Positions 1 to 8,835 of a DNA stretch of 64,000 nt are shown here, piece after piece. Position 1 is the stretch's first letter. Each line of letters begins with the position of its first letter. The translations under genes were made by a program, and so were the position numbers. The stretch is from Rhizorhabdus histidinilytica. GTDB lineage: Bacteria; Pseudomonadota; Alphaproteobacteria; Sphingomonadales; Sphingomonadaceae. Location of the stretch: positions 1 through 64,000 of the forward strand of contig NZ_FUYM01000016.1 of NCBI RefSeq assembly GCF_900167915.1, given 5' to 3'. Under the pieces are notes generated by a model. That model was not told the origin of the DNA, did no database searches, and worked only from the letters and a program-made list of their open reading frames with translations.

Positions 1-15
1 GCGCAAGCGCCATAG

Positions 16-40
16 CCGAGGCCCGCGTCCGCGGCCTCGG
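16..40. repeat. Inverted repeat downstream of the GHKL gene
   Basis: The arms CCGAGGCC and GGCCTCGG (8 bp, perfect) flank a 9-base loop. It lies about 95 bp beyond the 3' end of the minus-strand GHKL ATPase gene. A second palindrome (GATCCATGGATC) follows near 54-65. The hairpin could act as a terminator, but I see no clear U-tract. No gene is visible in 1-134. Confidence 0.4.
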
Positions 41-134
41 GACGATCCGGTCGATCCATGGATCGATCCGAACAGCCCCCGCCTGGTCCCGGCCTGATCA
101 ACCCCACCCCCGACGCCAATCGTCGGGCAGCAGA

Positions 135-1790
135 TCAGCTGCTCGCCGAAACCCGCTCAATCCGTAGATCCATGGCCTCGCGTCCGATAACGGCGACGAA
201 CCGGGAGCCTTCCGGAACGAACCATTGGGTCCGGTAGGCGAGGACGGCGCGCAGGCGCTCGAGCAGGGCCGCTTCATCGCCCAGAAGGAGACGGGTCGCC
301 ATTTCCTGCGCATCGAGCAGGAAACGATCGTGCTGCGTATCCCAGCTATCAGCCTCGCGATCGTCGCTGGCGCAAAAGCAGGCGCCGTCGAGCAGATCGA
401 CCAGTTCGGCAGGCGTGACGGCCGTGGGTGCCGCCAGGAGAATATTAGCCTCCTCAAAGCTCCAGAAGAGGCCATCGTCATATTCGATGGCGACAGGCGC
501 CGGTATATGAAGCGTTTCAGGGGCGGGGCCAGAAATCGTCAGCACGAGATCCAGTCGCTCGACCGTGCCGCTGTCGATACCGGGAAGGTCCGACCCACCG
601 AGCACAAGCGTCTCGCCCCCCTTGTCGATCTCGAAGCGGAGATCAGTGATCCGGGGAAGCCGGTCATACCAGCCATAGCCCACCATCGCCTCGTCGGATT
701 CGGCGAGCCGTCCCTCATAGCGGCCGTCCTTCGAGAGCGCGAAAGCAGCGCACTGCTCGAGCGGTGGCCCAAAATCATCGATCAGGACGAGATCGTCCGT
801 CGAGGTCAGGTGCTGGCGACCGGACCCGCTATTGTAGTCGGCGACCGCCGGCGTCCATGAGAATAGCTCACCCCGTGCCTCGGGAAGCTGAACATCGAGA
901 TCGGCCGCCTCTCACCAGTCCGCGAAGGCCAGACGATGACTGCCGAGCGCCTGGATATGCCGGTAGATGGCGAGGCGGATCGCCGCGCGCAGGCTCTGCA
1001 GCGCGCCATTCTCGACCATCTCCTTGCGGGCCGGGAGTACGAGCTGCAATTCCGGAGCATCGACGATGTCGATCTTGGCCGCCCAGTGGCGATCCTTTTC
1101 CGCGACCGTTGGAAGGAGCGACGCGACAGTCACGCCATGGAAGTTGATGCTCGGGCTGAAATGCCGGTGAAGATAGTTGCGATAGATGCCGATGCGGACG
1201 CCGTCCTGCTCGATGATCGTCTCTGCGCCCTTCAGCCAGTCCTCGCGGAGTAGATCCTGGCCGTCGAGCCGAACCGGAAGCGGGCAATAACGCGCGGCGC
1301 TTTGTGCAATAGTCTCGAGTGACTTGAGCCATTGCGCGTCAATCGGCACCCGGATCTCGGTTCCGAACGGGTGGGTGCAGGGCGCAACGGCGATGGGCGC
1401 GCCGGACTCCCAATCGCCTGAAGCGATGCGGATCGACCAGCCCTCGCCAGTCGAGCGCGGGCAGGAGCGAATCTCGACATCGCGACCGGCAAGGCTGAAC
1501 ACGCCCATGCCGGCAGGATCCTCCCGCCGCGCGATCTCGTCACCCCAACCCGACCGACCGAGGGCGAGAATGACCGATGGATCCTCGATCCCGGCGCCAT
1601 CGTCGGCAATGGCGAGAAACGCAGTCCCATCGGCGTCGATGACCTTGAGGTCGACCGCGCTCGCACCCGCCCGGCGTGCGTTCTGGATAAGCTCGGAGAG
1701 AATATCGCCGAGCGTGTTATTGAAGAGGCGGGTGACTCTGGTGACGGCGGCAGGATCGACCTGGCTGTTGATCGTGGCGGGAAGGGACAT
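135..1790 (-). pseudogene. GHKL-type ATP-binding protein gene interrupted by one in-frame TGA
   Basis: This is one continuous frame of 552 codons on the minus strand, broken only by TGA at 912-914 (codon 293). The N-terminal 292 residues carry the GHKL/Hsp90-like ATP-binding fold: ELIQNARRAGA (N-box), IADDGAGI (G1) and GREDP-like residues with GMGVFSLAG (lid/G2). After the TGA the same frame stays open for 75 sense codons with no ATG, GTG or TTG before the Met at 686, then runs another 182 codons. The downstream part (WYDRLPRITDL and following) fits what I remember of the C-terminal half of one ~540-residue family found on sphingomonad mobile elements. I therefore infer a nonsense mutation in one gene rather than two genes. 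The N-terminal product could still be made as a 292-residue ATPase. It is the last gene of the minus-strand block after DUF3768. Confidence 0.75.
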
Positions 1791-1874
1791 CTGGGGCTCC
1801 TCGACAAGTGGAAATTCTCCGCCTGCAGTCCCCCTCCCCTTTTCCCGGACCGCCGAAGGGCGCGATCGAAGCCC

Positions 1875-2228
1875 TCAATAATCCTCGGCGAGCATGATCG
1901 TGAGCACGCGCCGCGTGAGCGATGCGTCCGCTGGATCTTCCGATCCGAATTCGAGGGCGGGATCATAATAGTCGATCTTGAAGAAGATGCGTTCGCCCCG
2001 AAGATCGAAGGCGCCGAAGTCTCGTTCCGGGCCGTCGCCGGGGCCAAAGTCATACCGGCGGACGGCGGCGAGGAGTTCAGCCTGGGCAATGATTTCACGA
2101 ACCGCGTCTTCTTCGCCTGCGAGACGAGCGAGGCAGGCGCGGGTCACGACAAGGCGAGCGGTCGGATCGAAACCCTGGCGGCAACGGTCGTTCAAACGGG
2201 CGATCTGTTCTGTAACGGAGATGGTCAT
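1875..2228 (-). CDS. DUF3768-like protein
   Basis: The gene encodes 117 residues. The core RDFGAFDLRGERIFFKIDYYD closely matches what I know of DUF3768, a small family of unknown function on alphaproteobacterial plasmids and integrative elements. The start is the ATG at 2226-2228, preceded by GGAGG about 4 bases upstream. It overlaps the TGA of the PAPS-reductase-like gene as ATGA, so the two are probably translationally coupled. The protein is acidic and shows no signal peptide or membrane segment. An open frame continues upstream of this ATG, but it lies in another frame over the neighbour gene and was not used. Confidence 0.8.
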   Translation of the reverse strand: MTISVTEQIARLNDRCRQGFDPTARLVVTRACLARLAGEEDAVREIIAQAELLAAVRRYDFGPGDGPERDFGAFDLRGERIFFKIDYYDPALEFGSEDPADASLTRRVLTIMLAEDY

Positions 2229-2827
2229 GCTGCCTCCTTCAGGCCGGCGTTGAACTGCTCGAGCCACTCCGCCATGGCCGGACGGTCGGGGAGCGGGACA
2301 TGGGCCGCCACATCCTGGAACCGGATGAGGTCGGCAGGCGCGTCGTGGATGATCGCGTCGATGTCGGCGGCCGGCAGCAACTCTTCGGCGCGGATGAAAT
2401 CGGTCATGCGCCCGGGCCGCGTGCGCGTCGAGCGGCGCCACAGGCCTTCGACGGTCCTGAGACGCGGGGCCGCTCTCGCCTCGACCAGCACGATGAGGCG
2501 CAGACACCAGGACGGAAGGGCGCGAACTTCGTCCGGCTTCATCGCCCCGCAGATGAAGCAGCTCGATTTTGGCGGGACGGGAAGCTGAGCGGCTTCGATC
2601 CGGGCGATGCAGGCCGCGCGATCCCAGCCCCATTCGCGCAGTGGGTAGCGGCATTCGAAAAGATCGCTCGTGATGGTCGAGGCATGGGTATAGCGCCGCG
2701 TGTCAGCCGGCGATGCGTCGTAGCCGATAAGGCGAACGACCTTCTGGCCGCGCGCCCAGGCGTCCTTGGCCGGTTCCCACTGCTTGAGAAAGGCGTCCTG
2801 CGGGGCGACCTTCCATTTGAGCGAGCA
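2225..2827 (-). pseudogene. C-terminal part of a split PAPS-reductase-like gene
   Basis: Reading from 2827 the frame is open to the TGA at 2225 (201 codons, including the repeated TGC TCG). It has KWKVAP, then ECRYPLREWGWD, then PPKSSCFICGAMKPDEV with a CxxC pair. This resembles the C-terminal half of PAPS-reductase/ATP-pyrophosphatase-like proteins seen on mobile elements. The N-terminal half lies at 12015-12407, across the 9,187-bp element. Joining 12407-12015 to 2821-2225 gives a 330-codon frame (329 aa) reading SCS|LKWKV with no stop. A shorter product from the ATG at 2542 (105 aa) is possible but would lack the ATP-binding half. Confidence 0.85.
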
Positions 2828-2837
2828 TTAGGTCTGG
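2822..2837. repeat. Left end of element 1: direct repeat plus terminal inverted repeat
   Basis: CGAGCA (2822-2827) is the target-derived 6-mer and is repeated at 12015-12020. The element starts at 2828 with TTAGGTCTGG, inversely matched at 9 of 10 positions by the right end (12005-12014, read as TTAGGTCCGG). A 6-bp direct repeat agrees with a tyrosine-recombinase crossover region, as in the Tn554 core hexanucleotide (established for that family). Confidence 0.85.
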
Positions 2838-2930
2838 ACGGGCCTGTCTCCTTTGCCTCACAAAGCCCGCATTTCCAGCGTTCCTCATCCCCCTTTCCTT
2901 TCGGGACGCCCGATTAGGGCGTGACCGACG

Positions 2931-3389
2931 TCAGACAGCGGAAGGATCGTGCGCTTCAGCGCTGGGGCGGATCGGGATTGGTCTACGTATCCGATCGAGT
3001 TCCTGCACGAGTTGGGCATTGCGCCGCTCAAGCCTCTCGGCACGTTGCTCGGCGTCGACGGCGCGTTTCAACAGGCTAGCGTTATGTGTCGCGAGGGCGG
3101 CGCTTCGAGCTTCGGCATCCCGAAGAGCCGAGCGTGTGCGATCGGCCTCTCTGGCGGTCGTCTCGTTCGCGCCGGCACGCTGCGACTGAAGCGCGCGGAG
3201 GCCGTCGAGAACGCCGGCATGATGGGTATATATGATGTTGCGGCCGACCCCGGCTGCCCGTGCGAGCGCAGCGACTGTGGGTTCTGCGGAGGGATTGCCG
3301 GCGAGGCCTGCAAGGGCTTCACGCAGGCGCGCATCCGTCTTTGCCCGCCGTCGAGCTTGCGGGCTGGACAGGTCAATTTCGGTCGCCAT
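2931..3389 (-). CDS. TnpC-like accessory protein (HTH plus coiled coil)
   Basis: The product has 152 residues. Residues about 38-55 (TVAALARAAGVGRNIIYTH) look like a helix-turn-helix. Residues about 70-135 are Ala/Arg/Glu-rich heptads without proline, a probable coiled coil. Size, position at the end of the recombinase operon and this layout match TnpC of Tn554-type elements, a non-recombinase that influences transposition (established for Tn554). The start overlaps the 3' end of the upstream recombinase gene by 17 bp, so the two are probably coupled. The stop lies about 100 bp inside the left end of the element. Confidence 0.7.
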   Translation of the reverse strand: MATEIDLSSPQARRRAKTDARLREALAGLAGNPSAEPTVAALARAAGVGRNIIYTHHAGVLDGLRALQSQRAGANETTAREADRTRSALRDAEARSAALATHNASLLKRAVDAEQRAERLERRNAQLVQELDRIRRPIPIRPSAEAHDPSAV

Positions 3390-5181
3390 CGGTATTTCCT
3401 TCGTCTAACTGGTCCAGGATACGGCGAGATTCCTGGATGCGGGCTTCTGCAAGCGCACGGCTCTCGGAGTCGAGGTCATCGCGCTGGAGCAAAGCGCTGT
3501 TGCGCTCAAGGCGCGCTTCCCAGACCGGCTTATGCTTGCCGGTCACGGCGAAGTTGGCGCAAGTCGAGCAAGTGCTTTGCGTGCGGAGCACCGGGTTCGG
3601 CTCGCGCTCGCCGCCGAGGCATGCCGAGGTTTCCCGGCGGTAGAGGCAGTAGCCCCAGTCGCACACGCCGAGGCGCATATCCGTTTCGGCGAGGATATCG
3701 GTGATATAGCCATCGACGTCGCCCGATAGCGTGCGCCCGCGGAACGGCGATCGCTCGGAGAGCATGACGCCCGCCTTCCCGGCGACGTTCGGCGCCAGGA
3801 GCAGGTCTTCCAGCGCCTTGCGGGTTTCTTCGGCGGCTTGGTCGTCGATCAGCTGGGCAAGCTCGAAGTCGGTGCCCACATAGGCCCGGTCGGTCATCGC
3901 GCGGTGGACATGGCCGAGATGGCGTTGCAGCGCCGTCAGGCCGGTGCGGTCGCGCCGCCCGATGAACCGCGAGAACGTCTTGCGACCCTGATAGGTGGTC
4001 AGGTGCCAGGTGCCGCCTTGGTGTTCCGGCAAGGCAAGGAACGGCGCAAGTCGTTCGTTCAAGCGGATATTGACCATGGGTGATCGCAGTAGGGCGACGG
4101 GCATCATCGTCGGAAGCGGCGAGCGTCCCCGGCCGAGCTGGTGGAGCCAGAGGTTCCTCTTCCCGCTAAGTTCGCGAAGCGGTGCGGAGAGACGTTCGAG
4201 GATGTGGATCGCCCGCCGGACCGGCTCGGGCGCAAGCCATCGATGGATGTCCCCATGTTCCGTCAGCGACGTCTTCGTGATCGTGCCGACCAGATAGACG
4301 TGTTCCTCACCGTCTCCATCGGCCGCGCGCCGTTCGAGGCAACCCTCCTCAAGCCTGAGTATTTCGGAGGCTCTCGCGCCAACGAGATAGGCGATGACGA
4401 CGAAGCAGGCGTCGCCAAGCCGATCCAGCATGAACGTCAGGCGGCGCAGCGGCCATTCCGGATTCGGATACAGATCCGCGTAGGGGCATGGCTCAGCCAA
4501 CATGGCGCGTCTGATATGCCAGTGGAGCCTTCGCCCCTGATGCTGTGGTCGGAACTGCTCATACAGATCTTCGAGACGGTCGCGCAGCGCGAGTATCTGG
4601 TCCGCTGGGTCACCGAGCAGTTCCATAGCGCCGCTGATGAGAGGCACGGCGATCTCGTCGGGCGTATAGGGATGGCCGCCATAAGGTTTCCAGTGCCGCT
4701 TCCCAACCGAACCGGCGCGAGGCGGCGCCATCAGCGGCGCGTCGTCCAGCTTGTCGCGCTGCATGTGGAACGTGCGGATCGTGCCGAGATAGCCTTCGGC
4801 GGTGCTGAGGGAGAGCCGTGAAGCGTTCCTGCCGGGACGAGCGCGCAACATGGCCACGAACCGGTCGACGGCGTCTTGATCGAGATCCTTGAAGCATCGG
4901 ACGTTCTCGGCTGCCATCCATCGAACGAGGAAGCGGATGTGGCTGAAGTGACCATCGATCGCTTCCTTGCGAAGTGGCCTCCGCCCTTCGGGCGGATCGG
5001 CCCGCAGCGAGAGCAGGAACAGTTCGGCGGCGTGCCGGAGCGGCGTCCACCGATCGTCCCGGAACCGGCTCCCGTCCGGCATTTCGAAGCCCCAGTTGAA
5101 CGTCGTGGCGGCGGGGATGCCTTCGTTTCCGAGCAATGGCGCCGGAAGTTGGGTAGGCGTGGATGTCGGGACGGAGGCCAT
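3373..5181 (-). CDS. Tyrosine recombinase, third of the element 1 trio (602 aa)
   Basis: This is a site-specific recombinase with an N-terminal SAM-like core-binding region (about 60-150). Catalytic residues are visible as VGARASEILRL (Arg I), TTYQGRKTFSRF (box II Arg, with the usual His replaced) and LQRHLGHVHRAMTDRAY (His and the Tyr nucleophile). The C-terminal extension has a CSTCANFAVTGKHKPVW motif, probably a Zn-binding finger typical of long Tn554-like recombinases. It starts 4 bp after the stop of the 605-aa recombinase, so they share an operon. It probably cooperates with the other two in strand exchange at the element ends. Confidence 0.88.
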   Translation of the reverse strand: MASVPTSTPTQLPAPLLGNEGIPAATTFNWGFEMPDGSRFRDDRWTPLRHAAELFLLSLRADPPEGRRPLRKEAIDGHFSHIRFLVRWMAAENVRCFKDLDQDAVDRFVAMLRARPGRNASRLSLSTAEGYLGTIRTFHMQRDKLDDAPLMAPPRAGSVGKRHWKPYGGHPYTPDEIAVPLISGAMELLGDPADQILALRDRLEDLYEQFRPQHQGRRLHWHIRRAMLAEPCPYADLYPNPEWPLRRLTFMLDRLGDACFVVIAYLVGARASEILRLEEGCLERRAADGDGEEHVYLVGTITKTSLTEHGDIHRWLAPEPVRRAIHILERLSAPLRELSGKRNLWLHQLGRGRSPLPTMMPVALLRSPMVNIRLNERLAPFLALPEHQGGTWHLTTYQGRKTFSRFIGRRDRTGLTALQRHLGHVHRAMTDRAYVGTDFELAQLIDDQAAEETRKALEDLLLAPNVAGKAGVMLSERSPFRGRTLSGDVDGYITDILAETDMRLGVCDWGYCLYRRETSACLGGEREPNPVLRTQSTCSTCANFAVTGKHKPVWEARLERNSALLQRDDLDSESRALAEARIQESRRILDQLDEGNTDGDRN

Positions 5182-5185
5182 GAGG

Positions 5186-7003
5186 CTATTCCAGGTCCGG
5201 CAGCGGCGGCAAGGCGGGTATGTGCCGTTCCGCGTCCGGCATCATTTCGGGCGGGAACGCCGGCAGCAGGTCTTGTGTCAGCACCCGAAGGCTGGGGGCA
5301 TAGAAGAGGCTGAACCGGATCGGGTCGATGCGTTCCCGCGCCGCTTCAAGATGCATGGTGGCCTGGACAATGCGCGCCAGATGATCCGGGTCGATCGGGA
5401 CGATCAGGCCTGGACAGGCAAGGCAGCCTCCCAGTTTCGGGCACACGCGGCCAGGCTGTGCCTGCCCGCCGTCGACCGGTCGAAGGCAGTCGTGGCCGAA
5501 CAGCGCCGTCACCCGCGCGCTGGTATCTGGCCCTTGATGTTGCGAGTCATGGGCGGGCGTCTCGCCGGTGACCCATGTGATCATCAGCGACTGGAGCCGA
5601 GCGATCGTATCGCGTTCGAGGCGGCGGACGGCCTCGCCATCGACATAGATGTCGGTGGTGGCGACATTCGCATGATTGAGGACCGCTTTGGCCGCCATGA
5701 TATCGCCCTGCGACGCTGTGTAATGGGCGCTTGCCATGCTGCTGCGGAACAGCTTGGGCGAGAAGTCGGGAAGCAGGGAACGGGACTTGCCGGGATGCGC
5801 TTCGTTCCAGGAAGCGATCGCGCCATTGTGCCGCTCGTAGAAGCGCAACATTGCCGATCGCAACGTGGCCTGCACGATATGACCGGCGCGATGCTCACGC
5901 TCGAGGCGTCCTGTCGTCATGAGGAAGCGGTGGAGGAACAGTCGGTCGCGTTTGGACGGCTCCACATGCGGCAATAGGGGTGCCGTCATCGCAAGCAGTT
6001 TTTCGATCAGGCGCGGCGCCGCATAGGGTCGGCGATTGTCGAACGAGCGCCGTTGCATGCGTTTCACCTTACCGCCGGCGCGGGGTTTCACCCACTCGAC
6101 CATGACGCGATGCCGCTCGAGCGGATGCGGCACGAGGCAGTCCCGCTTGATCTGGCGCAGCGGACCGGCGTTGGCCGCCGTCTGGATCAGCAGCACGATA
6201 TAGAACGCAACCAGCGTGTCGGTCGTGAGGTGGAGATAACCCTCGAGCTCGCGGAACCCGCCTACCTCGGCGATCCTCTGCCGATCGGGCTTATTAAGGT
6301 CCAAGCCTCGGTCGGTCGGCATGATGCCGTGGCCGCGGCGATGGAGCTTCCAGATCCAGCGATCCCGTTCGACGGTCCGCCCACCATGGAGCGGCACATT
6401 CGGAAGACCAACGATGGCTTGCCCGTGCTGGAACTTGTCCCACGCAGTGTCGATCTCGGCATAGCAGACTGCCAGCAGGGCGCGCATTGCGGCAGGTGTC
6501 AGCCGGTCTTGCGGTAGCCGCTGGACGCCGGCCAGCGGGATCGCATTGTTGGGAACGGCGAAGCCCGGTGCGAACAAGCCTGGATTGTCCGCGATCGCGC
6601 GCTTGAGGACCGGCCGGATCATACCGAGCTGACCGGATTGTGAGCGGACGCCGCGCCTGCGCCCGTTGGTGGGCATCGCCAGCCAGGTGATGAACCGGCG
6701 GATCGTTGCCGTGTCGAGGTCTGCCGCGCGCCTGACACGCGCGTCTTCGCGCAGGAACCTCCCGAACACGCGCAGCGCGAACCAGTGCGCGGTGCGGGTC
6801 GCGGCGCTGGATGCTACATCATGATCGCGGAAAGCCCGGGCGATGGCGGCGCTGATATCGTCCGGCATTCCGAACAGCGCCGGGCTGAAGCTTTGGACGA
6901 TCTTGCCCCATTCGTCGCGGAACTGGATTTCGGCGACCTGCGCCGGATGGTTCGCCGGTGCCGGATCGAGTCTCAGCGTCCGATCGAGGCGGCCCCTAGC
7001 CAT
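5186..7003 (-). CDS. Tyrosine recombinase, second of the element 1 trio (605 aa)
   Basis: This is a long tyrosine recombinase with a degenerate active site. AANAGPLRQIKRD stands in the Arg I region, KLFRSSMASAHY in box II (Arg kept, His lost) and VLNHANVATTDIYVDG holds the box III His and Tyr. A Cys cluster (CPKLGGCLACPG) sits in the C-terminal extension, about residues 520-535. It overlaps the upstream recombinase by 8 bp. Conservation of Arg and Tyr suggests activity, but the weakened box II may mean it works only in a complex with its partners (inference). Confidence 0.87.
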   Translation of the reverse strand: MARGRLDRTLRLDPAPANHPAQVAEIQFRDEWGKIVQSFSPALFGMPDDISAAIARAFRDHDVASSAATRTAHWFALRVFGRFLREDARVRRAADLDTATIRRFITWLAMPTNGRRRGVRSQSGQLGMIRPVLKRAIADNPGLFAPGFAVPNNAIPLAGVQRLPQDRLTPAAMRALLAVCYAEIDTAWDKFQHGQAIVGLPNVPLHGGRTVERDRWIWKLHRRGHGIMPTDRGLDLNKPDRQRIAEVGGFRELEGYLHLTTDTLVAFYIVLLIQTAANAGPLRQIKRDCLVPHPLERHRVMVEWVKPRAGGKVKRMQRRSFDNRRPYAAPRLIEKLLAMTAPLLPHVEPSKRDRLFLHRFLMTTGRLEREHRAGHIVQATLRSAMLRFYERHNGAIASWNEAHPGKSRSLLPDFSPKLFRSSMASAHYTASQGDIMAAKAVLNHANVATTDIYVDGEAVRRLERDTIARLQSLMITWVTGETPAHDSQHQGPDTSARVTALFGHDCLRPVDGGQAQPGRVCPKLGGCLACPGLIVPIDPDHLARIVQATMHLEAARERIDPIRFSLFYAPSLRVLTQDLLPAFPPEMMPDAERHIPALPPLPDLE

Positions 7004-8138
7004 CGGCGGGGATCAGCTCGCCATAAAGATAGGCGAGGCTTTCGCTCAGATCGCGCTCGTGCAGTTCGACGCAGCGCAGATAAATCGCGGTGGTCGTGAT
7101 CGAAGCATGGCCCAGCAGCACCTGCACGACCTTGAGCGGGTTGAGATCGGGATTGGTGCGGGCCTGGATCTGAAGGCGGGCCAGCATCGCCATCGCGAAG
7201 GTGTGCCGCAGGCAGTGCAATGTACCCAGAAGTCTCGCAGCCGCGAAAGCTTCCGCGAGCTGCGCCGTCAGGAGTTTTCGCGTCATAGCCCGGCCATGCT
7301 CGTTCAGCAGGAGATTGGGCGGCGCGCGATAGCCCCGGTCGGAACGGCGGACACGGCGGACGATCCGGGCGCGATCCTCTCCCACATACCAGTCCGTATG
7401 ATCGAGCAGCCGAATCGGCGGATAGACTGTCCTTGGCCGGTCTCCCTTGGTGATATGGATCGGCACGCCGACAAGTGGATCGCTGTCGAGGTCGAGTGGC
7501 CAGCTATCCGGGATTTGGTCGATGGCGAGCGCGCAAAGCTCCTTGCGGCGCAGTCCCGCCCCAAGCGCCCATTGCGCGGCAAGTCGGGCGGTAGGCCTCA
7601 GATGCGCGAACAGCCGTGCCAGTTCGTCGGCGCGCAGAGGTCGCGGCAGTTTTTCCGGGCGTGAGACGATCAGCTCGTTGACCTGGCGCCGCTGCAAGCC
7701 TGGGCGATAAGCGCCGTCGAGCATCAGCGTCATCTTTTCGGTCAACCGGAACGGGCAGTGGTCGATCAGGCCCTTATCGAGCGCCCAGCCATAGAACCGG
7801 CAGACGGTCGAGACGCGCGCGTTGATCGTGGTCCGGGCATAGGGCTTCCCGGTGTGTGCGCTGGGGTTCTCCAGCATCCGGTTGCGATAGGCAGCGATGA
7901 CGCGTTCGTCGGCTTCGCGCCATTCGATCCCCGATTGTTCGAGCGAGTCGAACCAATCGTGGAGATGCTCGCCGTAGGTCCGCACAGTTTCCGTAGCGTG
8001 GGCGCGGCCGCTTAGCTCTGCATGCTCCATGAGCCAGACGAAGGCCGGCTCGATGATCGCCATGTCGGCGTCGAACAGAATCGGGAAGCCGGCGGGGACA
8101 TTGGGCACGCCAGAGGCAGCCCGAATCACTGATACCAC
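6996..8138 (-). CDS. Tyrosine recombinase, first of the element 1 trio (about 380 aa)
   Basis: This is a canonical tyrosine recombinase: ALGAGLRRKEL (Arg I), LHCLRHTFAMAML (HxxR) and LLGHASITTTAIYLR (His, Tyr). I chose the GTG at 8136-8138 because GGGAG lies 7 bases upstream and the following VSVIRAA resembles the start of the equivalent protein in element 2. An in-frame ATG at 8237 would give 413 aa, but its extra N-terminus (SKCFGQIEHVALL) looks non-coding. The gene heads the recombinase operon. It is divergent from the ThsB-like gene at 8342, so 8139-8341 should hold both promoters. Confidence 0.88.
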   Translation of the reverse strand: MVSVIRAASGVPNVPAGFPILFDADMAIIEPAFVWLMEHAELSGRAHATETVRTYGEHLHDWFDSLEQSGIEWREADERVIAAYRNRMLENPSAHTGKPYARTTINARVSTVCRFYGWALDKGLIDHCPFRLTEKMTLMLDGAYRPGLQRRQVNELIVSRPEKLPRPLRADELARLFAHLRPTARLAAQWALGAGLRRKELCALAIDQIPDSWPLDLDSDPLVGVPIHITKGDRPRTVYPPIRLLDHTDWYVGEDRARIVRRVRRSDRGYRAPPNLLLNEHGRAMTRKLLTAQLAEAFAAARLLGTLHCLRHTFAMAMLARLQIQARTNPDLNPLKVVQVLLGHASITTTAIYLRCVELHERDLSESLAYLYGELIPADG

Positions 8139-8341
8139 GGGCCATCTCCCTCGCCCGCACAGGTGCAATTTCGAAAGTAGAGCAACATGCTCGATTTGGC
8201 CGAAGCATTTCGATGGAATGGGCGCTTTCCTCGCCATGCCGAAGGGTGTCGCTGCGACCAGCTACCCCAAGCACTCACCGTGCCTGCTGACACCTGGCGC
8301 CCGCCTTGATATGAGTGAACGAGGATCAAGGGGGGGAAGCG

Positions 8342-8830
8342 GTGGCGCGTCGGGTATTCTTTAGCTTTCACTATGACCGTGACGTTCGACGGGTCGTGCA
8401 AGTCCGCAATTCCTGGGTGGTTCGTCCAGGTGGCGAAGCGCAGCCTTTCTATGACAAGGCAGAGTTCGAAGAGGCAAAAAGACGCGCGGGCGGCATAGAA
8501 AAATGGATCGAGGAGCAGCTCAAAGGCACGTCCGTGACGGTGGTGCTTTTTGGCGCGGAGACGTATGACCGCGAATGGGTCCGGCACGAGATCAAGAGAA
8601 GCTACGAGCTTGGGAAAGGCCTATTGGCCATCGACATCCATAGCGTAAAAGATCCGCAACTCGGGACTGATCGACAGGGGACCAACCCTCTCAGCTATTT
8701 TACAATAAAGCAGAATGGTCGAGATATTCCGCTGTCAAACCTATACGGGACGTATGATTGGGTTCGGGATAACGGCTATGCCAACATGCCGGCTTGGATC
8801 GAAACTGCAGCAAAAGCGGCCGGTCGCTGA
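8342..8830 (+). CDS. MTH538/ThsB-type TIR-like protein A (162 aa)
   Basis: The sequence begins VARRVFFSFHYDRD, then GIEKWIEEQLKGTSVTVVLFG, then REWVRHEIKRSYELGKG. This is the MTH538 TIR-like fold (DUF1863), the family of ThsB, the sensor/signal-producing subunit of Thoeris anti-phage systems (established). The Glu in WVRHEI is where TIR enzymes carry the catalytic Glu. I chose the GTG at 8342 because a run of G (8331-8336) lies 5 bases upstream and paralogue B also starts ARRVFFSF. A GTG at 8315 is in frame but adds a Gly-rich tail. It heads a plus-strand operon, with 5 bp to the next gene. A role as phage sensor is inference. Confidence 0.85.
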   Translation: MARRVFFSFHYDRDVRRVVQVRNSWVVRPGGEAQPFYDKAEFEEAKRRAGGIEKWIEEQLKGTSVTVVLFGAETYDREWVRHEIKRSYELGKGLLAIDIHSVKDPQLGTDRQGTNPLSYFTIKQNGRDIPLSNLYGTYDWVRDNGYANMPAWIETAAKAAGR

Positions 8831-8835
8831 CATCA

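Noticed and set aside
912-914. TGA in the GHKL gene as a selenocysteine or programmed read-through site
   Set aside because: No SECIS-like hairpin or read-through context was recognised and no selenium genes are in the window. A nonsense mutation is simpler.
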